DNA of 64,000 nt. Source: Schaedlerella glycyrrhizinilytica_A. GTDB lineage: Bacteria > Bacillota > Clostridia > Lachnospirales > Lachnospiraceae. A program made the translations under genes and the position numbers. Below are positions 52,693-62,296 of the stretch, one piece after another. Under the pieces are notes generated by a model. It was not told where the DNA came from. It saw only the letters and a program-made list of their open reading frames with translations, and searched no databases. How positions within the stretch are numbered: position 1 is the first letter of the stretch; each line of letters begins with the position of its first letter. The DNA is taken from NCBI RefSeq assembly GCF_042852765.1, contig NZ_AP031414.1. One strand, written 5' to 3'.

Positions 52693-53661
52693 ATGATAAG
52701 TATTATTGTTCCTGTATATAACGCTGAAAAGACATTAGATATGTGTTTGAAAAGTTTAGTTGGTCAGACTTATACTGATTTACAGATTTTATTGATCAAT
52801 GATGGATCAACAGACCGATCCTACGAAATTTGTTGTGATTGGGAAAAGAAAGATTCCAGGATTATGGTAGTGTCTAAAGAAAATGAAGGTCTGCCTTTTG
52901 CACGGAAAACTGGTTTGGAATATGTAAAAGGCGAGTGTGTAATGTTCGTAGATTCAGATGATTGGATCGAATCGGAGATGGTCGGATGTTTATATCAATT
53001 GCTGAATGAAAAAAAAGCGGATATTGCGATCTGCCGATTAGTGATGGATTATCCAAGTGGGAAAAAGAAGTATATTTCAAATGTAAAAGAAGTTCGTGTA
53101 TATGATTCCGAAAAAGCAATGGAAGAAATTAATTATAACAATATAGAAGCTTCTCTATGCAATAAGATGTTTAAAACGGAATTAATGAAAGATCTGGATT
53201 TTAAAAAGGATGTCACGATCGGGGAAGATTACAGGATAACATGGCAGGCTGTGCGGAATGCAAATAGGGTAGTATGTACACCGCAGGCATTTTATCATTA
53301 TATACAACAATCCGAAAGTATGGTGCACCAGGGATATCAAAATAATGGATTTGTAATTATCGACAATTATACAAGTATTAAAGATAAGATTATTCAAACG
53401 TATCCGCAGATTGGAGATTCTGCTGTCAGTTATTGGTATCTTCAGGAAATGGCCATTATTATTTCGATGATACGCGGAAAAAATTATGAAAAACGCGTGA
53501 TTGATTATGTAAAAAAAGATATTCGGACCTATTTGAAATTGTATATAAAAAATAGAAGAGTGCCGATTTATTTGAAAATTTGTGCGGTTTTGTTAAGCTT
53601 GCACGAAAACTTTTTAATTGTACCGTATCGGTGCTTCTTTTTTTGGAGAGAGAAATTATAG
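52693..53661 (+). CDS. family 2 glycosyltransferase
   Basis: GT-A enzyme of about 322 residues: ISIIVPVYNAEKTLDMCLKS, LINDGSTDRSYEI and FVDSDDWIESEM near residue 88-99. NIEASLCNKMFK and TIGEDYRITWQAV fit the EpsJ/WaaB-like branch. The longer start at 52627 overlaps the upstream gene and lacks a ribosome site; AAAGAGAG at 52677-52684 supports 52693. Base composition is clearly AT-rich (many AAA, ATA and TTA codons) compared with transferases before 44000. Donor unknown. Confidence 0.9.
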   Translation: MISIIVPVYNAEKTLDMCLKSLVGQTYTDLQILLINDGSTDRSYEICCDWEKKDSRIMVVSKENEGLPFARKTGLEYVKGECVMFVDSDDWIESEMVGCLYQLLNEKKADIAICRLVMDYPSGKKKYISNVKEVRVYDSEKAMEEINYNNIEASLCNKMFKTELMKDLDFKKDVTIGEDYRITWQAVRNANRVVCTPQAFYHYIQQSESMVHQGYQNNGFVIIDNYTSIKDKIIQTYPQIGDSAVSYWYLQEMAIIISMIRGKNYEKRVIDYVKKDIRTYLKLYIKNRRVPIYLKICAVLLSLHENFLIVPYRCFFFWREKL

Positions 53662-53677
53662 TTTGGAGGAAATCAAC

Positions 53678-54829
53678 ATGAAAGTGATAGCATGGTATTT
53701 ACCACAATTTCATGAAACACCTGAGAATAATGAATGGTGGGGGGAAGGATTTACAGAATGGACAAATGTAAAAAAAGGAGTCCAACTGTATCCGGATCAG
53801 TATCAGCCGCGAGTTCCGCTTAATAATAATTATTATAATTTATTAGATAAAAAGGTTTTAGAGTGGCAGGTAGAGTTAGCAAAAAAGCATGGCATATATG
53901 GATTTTGCATGTATCATTATTGGTTTGACGGCAAATTACTCTTGGAAAAACCAATTGAATTATATTTGGAAAATAAAGACCTCGATCTTCCTTTTTGCCT
54001 TTGTTGGACAAACGATAAATGGACAAATACATGGAAGTCAGATGATCCTAAGATCTTGATTGATCAAACTTACGGGGATAAGGAGATGTGGAAAAAGCAT
54101 TTTGATTATTTTCTTCCATTTTTTAAAGACAGCAGATATATAACAAAAGATGGAAAACCGATGTTGGGAATTTATGTGCCGCAAGTTATCCCGTGTTTAA
54201 AAGAAATGATTGATTTTTGGCAGGAAGAGGCAAAAAGGCATGGATTTCCGGGTTTGTGCCTTTTTTATGAAAATTTGTTATGGAATCATACAAAAGAGGA
54301 TCTTTCTCCGTTTTTTGATTATGAGGTTGCTATGGAACCGGCTGAGCAGATGGCTGTGGTCAGAAGAGAACGAAATGGAAAATTGTTTAAAATCAAGTCT
54401 TTGATCCCGGGATGGGTGTTTAAAGTTTTTGAAAAAATCATGTTTTATTTGATGGAACATGTATCCAGAAAATTGGATGAACAGGCACCGTCTTTTTCAT
54501 ACGAGGACATCTGGAAAAGGGTGGTTGAAAAATCACCGAAGAATGAAAAAGAGATACCGGGAGCTTTTTCTGACTGGGATAATACTGTCAGAAAAGGAAA
54601 GCGGGGAACATATCTTTCAAACCCAGATCCGGAAATTTTTAAAAAATATTTTAGAGAACTAGTGAAAAAAGCAAAAAGTGAATATAAGAAAGATATGATC
54701 TTTTTCTTCGCATGGAATGAATGGGCAGAAAGCGGATATCTGGAGCCCGATGAGCAGTTCGGATATTCTTATTTGGAAAATATTCGGGATGTGCTTGTTG
54801 AATTGGACGAATTTCCAGAATATCCGTAA
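53678..54829 (+). CDS. GH99-like (WbsX-type) glycan enzyme
   Basis: The 383-residue product begins KVIAWYLPQFHETPENNEWW, the hallmark of WbsX/GH99-like proteins found in O-antigen and capsule loci. GFTEWTNVKKG, HGIYGFCMYHYWFDGKLLLE near 90-110 and the C-terminal FFAWNEWAESGYLEPD are other conserved blocks, with acidic residues in positions matching GH99 catalytic loops. No signal peptide is seen, so it acts inside the cell. The family is thought to work in chain synthesis or trimming, though biochemical proof is scarce. GGAGG at 53664-53668 supports the ATG at 53678. Confidence 0.93.
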   Translation: MKVIAWYLPQFHETPENNEWWGEGFTEWTNVKKGVQLYPDQYQPRVPLNNNYYNLLDKKVLEWQVELAKKHGIYGFCMYHYWFDGKLLLEKPIELYLENKDLDLPFCLCWTNDKWTNTWKSDDPKILIDQTYGDKEMWKKHFDYFLPFFKDSRYITKDGKPMLGIYVPQVIPCLKEMIDFWQEEAKRHGFPGLCLFYENLLWNHTKEDLSPFFDYEVAMEPAEQMAVVRRERNGKLFKIKSLIPGWVFKVFEKIMFYLMEHVSRKLDEQAPSFSYEDIWKRVVEKSPKNEKEIPGAFSDWDNTVRKGKRGTYLSNPDPEIFKKYFRELVKKAKSEYKKDMIFFFAWNEWAESGYLEPDEQFGYSYLENIRDVLVELDEFPEYP

Positions 54830-54851
54830 AGAATTTATATGAGGATTGAAG

Positions 54852-56870
54852 ATGATAACGGAACATAAAAACATAAAAAAATTTTCTTTATTGTTATATA
54901 TTATTGGAATCGTAATCACAATAGCTGCGAGTTATTGTCTGAAAAGTGATCGCCTTTTTATCATATTATTATGTTGTATCGAAATGGGAACAACGATTTA
55001 TTTTATAAAAAGGAAAGACAAAAATTATTTATTACAATGGACAAGTATTGTTGTTATTTTTACCCTTTTTTTTGATGTACTGTTGTTTACCGGGGAAAAT
55101 ACAGAAATTCTTATGAGAGGATTAGAATTATTTGCCTGTAATGTTTCTTTCATAATATCTTTAGTAGTTTTGTGGAAACAAAAGAATAAAAAAAGTGTGT
55201 ATTTTGATCGGATATTAAGAGAAAACTGGTATTTATTAGGGATTGTTCTTTTGTTTGTAATAGGATGTATTCCTATATTAGATTCTTGGTTGGGAAGTGG
55301 TTCATATGATTATTACTCAGCTTTGCAGGAGTTAAATTCATGGAATTATGTGGACTTAAGCAGATTTAAACTGGCAGGTCACCAGAGTCAGGCGTTTGCA
55401 TTTTTTCTGGCGTTAGGAGAATTTATAACTCCCGGGAATCCTGTGGGTGCCCGTATTATGCAGATCATAATGGGGATAAGCGGAATCTTATGTTTCGATC
55501 TTCTGATTGATAAATTGTTTCCCGGAATAAAGAAATCTATTACAATAATAGCATTGTTGCTATTTTCATTTTCACCCTTATTTTTTGGACTAATCGGAGA
55601 ACTCAACCCTGATTTTGCGGTCCTTATCTTTTTTATGTGGTTTATTACATCTTATGCATATAAAAAGTATATATTTTTAATTTTTAGTGGTGTCTGTCTT
55701 TGCTTATCAAAAGAAACAGGAATTATTATTTATGCGGCATTTGTCATAGGGACTTTTCTTTTTAAATTTTTTACTGTGAAAAAGAAATTTTGGAATAAAA
55801 TGAATGATACACTATCAAATAAATTAATGATTTCGTCATGTATTTCAGGATATATTTTTTTGTTTATTTATTTTAGAGATATGTCAATGTGGGATGGAGG
55901 AATCCCGGTAGACAATCCGACACGTCCGTATAATACATTTGGGGTGGATGCGGAATATATTATTTTTAAGTTGAAACAATTATTGACACCTAATTTTTCA
56001 TGGATTTTCCTAATCTTCATAACAGGACTTTTGTTGTACCTTTTTTACAGAAAAGTGAGGAAGAGATACATAACTGAGATTTCAACGGAAATCACAGAAG
56101 TGATTACAGGTATTTATTTCAGCTTTGCGGCCTATATTGTTCTCTCTCTTTTTTATATTACATGGACAAATTATCGTTATGTGATACCTTATATTTTCTT
56201 TGTTATATTTACAATAGTATTATTGATTTATTTACTTGATATTCAAAATAAATTAATAGTAATGATACAAGTCGGAATTTTAGGAATTACATTTGCCTCC
56301 AATTTTTTTACGTTGGATACTGTATTTAAACCGAGCCAGTATAGTTATGATATGGGGGATATCGATGTACTCAATAATATGCTTTTTTATTCTACAAGAG
56401 AAGGGAATATGAAAACGGATGAAAAAGCGGAGTTGTATGGAACTACAACGTATGTATACAACAGGCAATATATCCATATGGGAGAAGCAATTGAAAATGT
56501 AGTAGATCGATTAGAACTTGATAAAAATACAGGAATTATTCTTCCGAAACGGTTAGATCATATCAATACATGTATGGCGTATTTTGCAAGAAGAAATGTA
56601 GATAACTTATATTATAATATTGATGAGAAAAAACTGACAGTCAACAGTTTGTTTAATGATTATTCTGGAGATGAGAATTACGAAAAAGTGCATTTCATTG
56701 TCTCAGATTTTACGGGAGATCAGATTGAAAGGTTTGAGGACTATTCTTCGATATATGTAATGGAATTTCCTTTTATGGAGGAATATAATCAAAAGTATCA
56801 TTTCCCGAGACAGGATAAGGAAGTAATTGATCATAAAGGATATACGATCAATATGTATAAAATTAAATGA
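54852..56870 (+). CDS. GT39/PMT-like GT-C membrane glycosyltransferase
   Basis: A large 672-residue membrane protein with about twelve helices and an external C-terminal domain of about 150 residues. The first loop after the fourth or fifth helix has DSWLGSGSYDYYSALQEL, and a later stretch FSFSPLFFGLIGELNPDFAVLI resembles the P-x6-G-x3-PD pattern of PMT/GT39-type enzymes that use lipid-phosphate sugars. Candidate function: transfer of a side-chain sugar outside the membrane, using a donor made by the GtrB-like protein at 51726. GAGGA at 54841-54845 supports ATG at 54852 (TTG at 54846 is possible). The family assignment is by topology and motif outline. Confidence 0.75.
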   Translation: MITEHKNIKKFSLLLYIIGIVITIAASYCLKSDRLFIILLCCIEMGTTIYFIKRKDKNYLLQWTSIVVIFTLFFDVLLFTGENTEILMRGLELFACNVSFIISLVVLWKQKNKKSVYFDRILRENWYLLGIVLLFVIGCIPILDSWLGSGSYDYYSALQELNSWNYVDLSRFKLAGHQSQAFAFFLALGEFITPGNPVGARIMQIIMGISGILCFDLLIDKLFPGIKKSITIIALLLFSFSPLFFGLIGELNPDFAVLIFFMWFITSYAYKKYIFLIFSGVCLCLSKETGIIIYAAFVIGTFLFKFFTVKKKFWNKMNDTLSNKLMISSCISGYIFLFIYFRDMSMWDGGIPVDNPTRPYNTFGVDAEYIIFKLKQLLTPNFSWIFLIFITGLLLYLFYRKVRKRYITEISTEITEVITGIYFSFAAYIVLSLFYITWTNYRYVIPYIFFVIFTIVLLIYLLDIQNKLIVMIQVGILGITFASNFFTLDTVFKPSQYSYDMGDIDVLNNMLFYSTREGNMKTDEKAELYGTTTYVYNRQYIHMGEAIENVVDRLELDKNTGIILPKRLDHINTCMAYFARRNVDNLYYNIDEKKLTVNSLFNDYSGDENYEKVHFIVSDFTGDQIERFEDYSSIYVMEFPFMEEYNQKYHFPRQDKEVIDHKGYTINMYKIK

Positions 56871-56883
56871 AGAGGTGCAGGAG

Positions 56884-58083
56884 ATGAAAAAGTGTAAAAA
56901 AGTAGTTTTTTATTCATATGTAAATAGCGGAAATCGTGGATGTGAGGCTATTTTGAAATCGACATATGATATTTTAGGATTAGGAAAAGATCAGAATGAA
57001 ACGCTGATTTTTACAGATGATGTAGAGGGGGATACGAAATGTGGTATTGATAAATACGGAAAACTATTTTCTATTCCATATATTTATAATCATCAATTTA
57101 AGCCATTAACATCTGTTTTTCCGAGATTTTTGAGAAAACTAAAAATTGATAAAAATGCACTATGGAAATATAAGTATAATCGTTATGCTTCTGAGTTTAC
57201 ATCAGATACTCTGGCGCTTTCAACAGGCGGTGATATTTATTGTTATGATGACAGTGATTGGTTAACATATTTAAATAATCTGGCTTTAAAAAAGGGGGCA
57301 AAAACTGTTTTATGGGGATGTTCCATAGAGAAAAGCAGAATCACTGATTTTGTAAAAGAAGATTTAAAAAAATATTCATTGATTACAGTCAGAGAAAGCA
57401 TTACATTGAATAATTTGAAAGAAATGGGAATTACCGATAATGTGAAAATGTTTCCTGACCCGGCATTCAAATTAAAACCTGAAACAGCAGATATTTTTGA
57501 ATGGGGTAAGATGGGGAAAGTACTGGGGATTAATATTAGTTCTCATATTATAAAGGACCAGAAAGTGTACAAAGAATTTATCCGGTTTGTAAATCATGTT
57601 CTGGAAACAACAGAATATTCGGTATTGTTGATCCCGCATGTTTTTTGGGAGGATGAGGATGATTTAAAAATGTTATCTGATTTTTCAAAGGAATTGACTT
57701 TGAAAGATAAAGTGTATTTAGTAGACAGGGCGTATAGTTCCCAGGAGTTAAAGTATATTATTTCCAAATGTACTATGTATATGGGAGCAAGAACACATTC
57801 GGTCATTGCAGCGTATTCCATGTTTGTTCCAACGGTGGCCTTAAGTTATTCTATTAAATCGAGAGGAATAGCGAGAGATATTTTTGGAGATGAAAAAAAT
57901 TATACATTAAAAATATCAAATCAGACTACATTTGACGAACTTTGGGATAGTTTTCAGTTTTTAGAGAAGAATCAAGGACAAATTAAGCAGTATCTTGAAA
58001 ATGAACTCCCTAAATACATAGAAAAGATTGATTCGGAAAAAGAAGTTATTGAAAAATTATTTGGAGGAAAATATGAAAAATAA
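56884..58083 (+). CDS. polysaccharide pyruvyl transferase family protein
   Basis: This enzyme should add a pyruvate ketal to a sugar, giving the glycan a negative charge. The 399 residues open with VFYSYVNSGNRGCEAILKSTYDIL, the family signature (GNxGxEAIL). LSTGGDIYCYDD, KGAKTVLWGCSIEKS, VRESITLNNLKEMG, and MGARTHSVIAAYSM near 318-331 are the other conserved blocks. A longer start at 56827 overlaps the upstream gene; GAGGTGCAGGAG before 56884 is a strong ribosome site. It overlaps the nitroreductase gene by 11 bases. Donor is normally phosphoenolpyruvate. Confidence 0.93.
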   Translation: MKKCKKVVFYSYVNSGNRGCEAILKSTYDILGLGKDQNETLIFTDDVEGDTKCGIDKYGKLFSIPYIYNHQFKPLTSVFPRFLRKLKIDKNALWKYKYNRYASEFTSDTLALSTGGDIYCYDDSDWLTYLNNLALKKGAKTVLWGCSIEKSRITDFVKEDLKKYSLITVRESITLNNLKEMGITDNVKMFPDPAFKLKPETADIFEWGKMGKVLGINISSHIIKDQKVYKEFIRFVNHVLETTEYSVLLIPHVFWEDEDDLKMLSDFSKELTLKDKVYLVDRAYSSQELKYIISKCTMYMGARTHSVIAAYSMFVPTVALSYSIKSRGIARDIFGDEKNYTLKISNQTTFDELWDSFQFLEKNQGQIKQYLENELPKYIEKIDSEKEVIEKLFGGKYEK

Positions 58084-59053
58084 ATTTGTAGAATTTATTT
58101 GTGCAAAATTTCCATCACTTGTTATTTTTGTGAATTATTATAATGATTATAAAAAGTATGCAAAGTATAATTTTGGAAATAAAAAAGCAAAATCTTTTAA
58201 TGCTATACAAGCTAAAATTCTCCGGCAGACTCATATTATCGAAAAGGGTCTTTCGTTGAGTTCACCGCGAAAAGGATTTGGAACAGAAAAGATCAATACA
58301 TTATTGGCGTATTTGGATCAATATCTGGAGTTACAGTTCCCGATGGAAGATATTACATTTAAAAATGCAATTAATGTGTTGGAACATTATACGGAATTTC
58401 AAAAAAAATTAGGATATAGTAATGATGTATTAAATGCAGAATTAGAAAAATATAGAAATGTGCTGGATCCGGCATATTCTTGTGGGATAACTGAAGTAAA
58501 TAAGGAAGAGTTACTTAATAAAAATAAGGGAGATTTTAAAGAATTATTTTTAAACAGACATTCTGTACGGCAGTTTTCGGATATGCCTGTGGATTATGAA
58601 AAAGTGCGTGCAGCTGTTAAATTGGCAATGAAAGCTCCGTCAGCATGTAATAGACAAACAGCAAAGGTTTATTTTATACGTGATAAAGAAAAGAATAAAA
58701 AAATAGGTAAGATCATACCCGGAAATACGGGTTTTGAATCGGAAGTACAGAATTATCTAATTGTAACTTCAACAAGAGCCGGATATACAACAGCGGCTGA
58801 AAGAAATCAGATGTATGTGGATGGCGCTCTTTTTGCAATGAGTTTGATCTTGTCTTTGGAATATTACGGAATCGCTTCGTGTGCGCTTCAAGGGAGCGAA
58901 TCAAAAAGGGTAGTGGAGCCGATAAAAAGACTTGCAGAGATATCGGATGAAGAAGTGATTGTTTTGTATATTGCGATTGGAAATTTTAAAGATAATTTTC
59001 AGGTAGCAGTTTCAAAACGAAAAGAATTAAGTGACGTATTGGCAGAAATTTAG
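58073..59053 (+). CDS. nitroreductase family flavoprotein with N-terminal extension
   Basis: The C-terminal 200 or so residues are an FMN-binding nitroreductase domain: NRHSVRQFSDMPVDYEKV near 165-182, MKAPSACNRQTAKVYFI, and YVDGALFAMSLILSLEYYGIASCALQ. Ahead of it is an extension of about 160 residues, with a short hydrophobic stretch near 10-25 and a helical region, not part of the standard fold. Nitroreductase-type proteins next to pyruvyl transferases occur in several capsule loci, but their role there is not established; a redox step on a sugar or cofactor is possible. GGAGG at 58063-58067 fixes the ATG at 58073, overlapping the upstream gene by 11 bases. Confidence 0.88.
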   Translation: MKNKFVEFICAKFPSLVIFVNYYNDYKKYAKYNFGNKKAKSFNAIQAKILRQTHIIEKGLSLSSPRKGFGTEKINTLLAYLDQYLELQFPMEDITFKNAINVLEHYTEFQKKLGYSNDVLNAELEKYRNVLDPAYSCGITEVNKEELLNKNKGDFKELFLNRHSVRQFSDMPVDYEKVRAAVKLAMKAPSACNRQTAKVYFIRDKEKNKKIGKIIPGNTGFESEVQNYLIVTSTRAGYTTAAERNQMYVDGALFAMSLILSLEYYGIASCALQGSESKRVVEPIKRLAEISDEEVIVLYIAIGNFKDNFQVAVSKRKELSDVLAEI

Positions 59054-59055
59054 TG

Positions 59056-60462
59056 ATGAATAAAGAAAACAGATTAGTAAAGAATGTTATTTTGTATACA
59101 ATAGGAAATCTTGGCAGTAAAGTTTTGGTAATGCTCATTGTTCCTATTTATACACATTATATGAATCCGGCGGAAATAGGATATTATGATTTGATTGTCA
59201 CTTTGGCGGGACTGATCTGCCCGGTGATCATGTTATCGATCCATGAAGGGGTATACCGTTGGTTACTGGAATCTGGACAAAAGAAAGACAGAATCATCAG
59301 AAGCGGGCTGTTTATATGGGGAAGCGGTGTTTTACTGACCGCACTTGGATTTATAGTAGTTAACCATTATATAGAGATACAGTATGCTTTTTTAGTTTTT
59401 GCAATTATAGCTCTGCAGTCGTTGTATAATCTTGTTTTAGAGATAACAAGAGGACTAAAACATACAGTTTCTTATTCCGTGAGTGGAATCGTATATTCCT
59501 GCATATTTTTTATAGCAAATATTGTGCTAGTATGTGTTTTGAAAAAGGGTCTGATCGGAATATTTGTCTCTTTGATCGTTGCACTATTAGGAACGATTAT
59601 ATTTTTATATTCGATCCAGCGTGATTTACGTATCAATATAGAAAGACCAAATAAAAATGTGATCGACAAAAGAATGATAAAATATTCTTTACAGTTAATG
59701 CCAAATAGTATAAGCTGGTGGATCACAAGTTATGCGGATCGATTTATGATAAAAATGTTTCTGGGAATGTCAATGAATGGAATTTATGCGATTGCGGCAA
59801 AATTTCCTTCTGCATTGAGTATGATCACATCTATATTTTATAGTGCATGGCAGGAACAGGCAATCTTGACATATGATGATGAAAATCGAGACGAGTATTA
59901 TTCTAAAATATTTGCTCAATATTATAAGGCACTGTTTTGCATCATATTGATGGCGATCCCATTGACGAAAGTGGTGATCAATTATACAATGACTCAGGAA
60001 TTTCATAGTGCTTCTAAATACATTGGATTTTTGTATTTGGCAGGTGTTTTTCAAGCATTCTCTGCATTTTACGGAACCGGTTATTTAAGTACCAGACAAA
60101 CACGGGGGGCTATGACTACAACAATTGTGGGAGCTATTATGAATGTTGTGATCAATGCGCTATTTATGCCGAAATATGGTTTGCAAATTGCCGGATTTTC
60201 AACATTCTTTTCTTATGTCACCGTATGGGGGCTGAGAATTTTTCAGACTCGGAAATATTTTCGGATTTATATCAGATGGGGAAAATTTAGTGCGATTTTT
60301 ATGTTGGTCATAGCTATGATAATCGCCAGTATAAAAGGAGATGGAATACAAAATATTTTATTGTTTGTAGGAGCAGTGTTTGTATCGATCATTATAAATC
60401 AAAAAACAATAAAAGAAATGATCAGACTTATATATGCAAAGAAATCCGGAAAGAGTGAATAA
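59056..60462 (+). CDS. second polysaccharide flippase (Wzx/MOP family)
   Basis: A 468-residue membrane protein with about fourteen helices. NVILYTIGNLGSKVLVMLIVPIYTHYM at the N-terminus, GYYDLIVTLAGLICPVI and SWWITSYADRFMIKMFLGM are the pattern of the polysaccharide transporter branch. Compared with the flippase at 33685 it is only distantly similar and more AT-rich, so it probably serves a different repeat unit. A GTG at 59053 overlaps the previous stop; ATG 59056 is the likelier start, although neither has a strong ribosome site. It is the last gene before the terminator at 60482. Confidence 0.92.
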   Translation: MNKENRLVKNVILYTIGNLGSKVLVMLIVPIYTHYMNPAEIGYYDLIVTLAGLICPVIMLSIHEGVYRWLLESGQKKDRIIRSGLFIWGSGVLLTALGFIVVNHYIEIQYAFLVFAIIALQSLYNLVLEITRGLKHTVSYSVSGIVYSCIFFIANIVLVCVLKKGLIGIFVSLIVALLGTIIFLYSIQRDLRINIERPNKNVIDKRMIKYSLQLMPNSISWWITSYADRFMIKMFLGMSMNGIYAIAAKFPSALSMITSIFYSAWQEQAILTYDDENRDEYYSKIFAQYYKALFCIILMAIPLTKVVINYTMTQEFHSASKYIGFLYLAGVFQAFSAFYGTGYLSTRQTRGAMTTTIVGAIMNVVINALFMPKYGLQIAGFSTFFSYVTVWGLRIFQTRKYFRIYIRWGKFSAIFMLVIAMIIASIKGDGIQNILLFVGAVFVSIIINQKTIKEMIRLIYAKKSGKSE

Positions 60463-60481
60463 GAATGGATTTACTTTTTAT

Positions 60482-60536
60482 AAAGATTGCTGGAGATATG
60501 GGAGAAAGTTTCCCAGTATCTCCGGCAATCTTTATT
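60482..60536 (+). terminator. strong rho-independent terminator closing the polysaccharide island
   Basis: A long stem joins AAAGATTGCTGGAGATATGG (60482-60502 region) with CCAGTATCTCCGGCAATCTTT (60512-60532 region), with only minor mismatches, followed by a T-rich run. Confidence 0.92.
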
Positions 60537-60580
60537 TACAGAGAGGTAAGCACTAAAAATTCCAATATCAAGTGTGAGTA

Positions 60581-60589
60581 TGCTATTAT
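60581..60589 (+). promoter_or_regulatory. possible extended -10 promoter for the broken AAA-ATPase gene
   Basis: TGCTATTAT forms an extended -10; TTCCAA 18 bases upstream is a poor -35. It lies about 80 bases before the pseudogene start. Confidence 0.35.
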
Positions 60590-60666
60590 AAGTATTATGA
60601 TACATTTATATCGGGGCAGAATAAAACACAAAAAACTTTTATCAAAAAAAAGGGGGGGGAAACCCA

Positions 60667-62194
60667 TTGCATCAAAACAAAAAGAAACTTCCAATTGGAA
60701 TTGATAATTTTGAAAAGTTACGATTGAATGATTTTTATTATGTAGATAAAACAGGTTTAATTAAAGAATTACTGAAAAACTGGGGAGAAGTGAATTTATT
60801 TACACGTCCAAGGCGATTTGGAAAATCATTGAATATGAGTATGTTGGAAAATTTCTTTTCAATCGAAAAAAATCAGGAGATCTTTCGGGGGTTAGAGATT
60901 GTAAATGAGACAGCATTATGTGAAGAATACATGGGAAAATATCCGGTGATTTCGATCTCTTTAAAAAGTGTGAATGCAGCTTCTTTTGAGAGCGCGTTTC
61001 AATTGACTGCGCAATGATATGCCTGTGATTTTATTGATCGACGAGTATGATGTGCCATTGGCTAAAGCGTATGAAAATGGTTATTATGAGCAAATGGTTT
61101 TTTTGATTCGTAATTTATTTGATCAGGTGTTGAAAGGAAATGAAAATTTAAAGTTTGCCGTGTTGACCGGATGTATGCGTATTTCCAAAGAAAGCATCTT
61201 TACAGGATTGAACAATTTGCGGGTGCTGTCTGTTTCCGATGTTGAATTTGATGAATACTTTGGTTTTACAGATGAAGAGGTACAAGAACTTCTTTCTTAT
61301 TATAGATGTACTGATAAATACCATGTAATAAAAGAATGGTATGATGGTTATAGATTTGGAAATGTGGATGTATATTGTCCATGGGATGTTGTTTGTTATT
61401 GTGCCAAATTGAGGGAGGATAAAAATGCACAGCCGGAAAATTACTGGATCAATACAAGCAGTAATGATGTCGTAAGAAAGTTTATACAGAGAGCTGAAAA
61501 TAACACGGTCAAACGAGAAATCGAACAGTTAACAGAGGGGGAAGTGATCGTAAAAGAAATCCATCCGGAATTAACTTATCAAAATATGTATCAGTCTATG
61601 GAAAATATTTGGAGCGTGCTGTTTACAACAGGTTATCTGACTCAGCGGGATAAAAGGGATGGAGATTGTTATAAATTGGCAATACCGAATAAAGAAATCG
61701 GTGCAATTTTTGCAACGCAGATTATGGAATATTTTAAAGAGAATATTCAAAAAGACGGGATACTTCTACAACGTTTTTGTGCGGCGTTGGAGCAGGGAGA
61801 TGCAATGACTGTTGAATCCTGCTTTGAGGAATATTTGAAAAAAACGATCAGTATTCGGGACACTTACATTAAAAATGGTATGAAAGAAAATTTTTACCAT
61901 GGTATTCTTCTTGGAATTTTGGGTGTTAAAGATCAGTGGATTGTCGAGTCGAATAAAGAGATGGGAGAGGGATACGGTGATATTGTAATTGAAACGGAAA
62001 ATGGAGAGACTGGGATTATTATTGAAATAAAATATGCCCGGGATGGAAAATTGGATTTTGCATGTGAAAGAGCAATAGAACAGATTTCGGTCAAGAAGTA
62101 TGATGAGAGATTTAAGGAGAACGGAATCCGGAAAATATTGAAATATGGAATTGCGTGTTATAAGAAACAATGTAAGGTTCAAGTTGAAAGGTAA
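60667..62194 (+). pseudogene. AAA-ATPase-like/PD-(D/E)XK nuclease family gene, broken by deletion and frameshift
   Basis: The gene resembles the abundant AAA-ATPase_like plus PD-(D/E)XK proteins of gut anaerobes. The first part (60667-61017, TTG start behind a G-rich run) has LPIGIDNFEKLRLNDFYYVD and the Walker A-like FTRPRRFGKSLNMSML. The second part (61019-62194) begins VILLIDEYDVPLAKAYENG, the Walker B region, and continues to the C-terminal nuclease domain (GYGDIVIETENGETGIIIEI, with the acid pair and IEIKYA). At the junction near 61010-61020 the reading frame shifts and a stretch of perhaps 60-70 residues that normally joins VNAASFESAFQL to VILLIDEYDV is missing. It follows the island terminator. 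I judge it non-functional as a full-length protein. Confidence 0.85.
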
Positions 62195-62212
62195 AGCTTA
62201 TTTTTATGAGAG

Positions 62213-62264
62213 AAATGCCGTTCCTGACGTCGGTGCACACTGACGCCGGGAACGGCATTTTTTT
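62213..62264 (+). terminator. rho-independent terminator
   Basis: AAATGCCGTTCC (62213-62224) pairs with GGGAACGGCATTT (62248-62260), with an inner TGACGTC/GACGCC-like stem, followed by seven T. The left end is A-rich, so it may act in both directions. Confidence 0.9.
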
Positions 62265-62296
62265 GCTTACATTATCTTTTGTAAATTTTCCCCCTC

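Noticed and set aside
60465..60704. Open frame of 79 codons after the second flippase
   Set aside because: It reads through the terminator hairpin and has no protein-like features.
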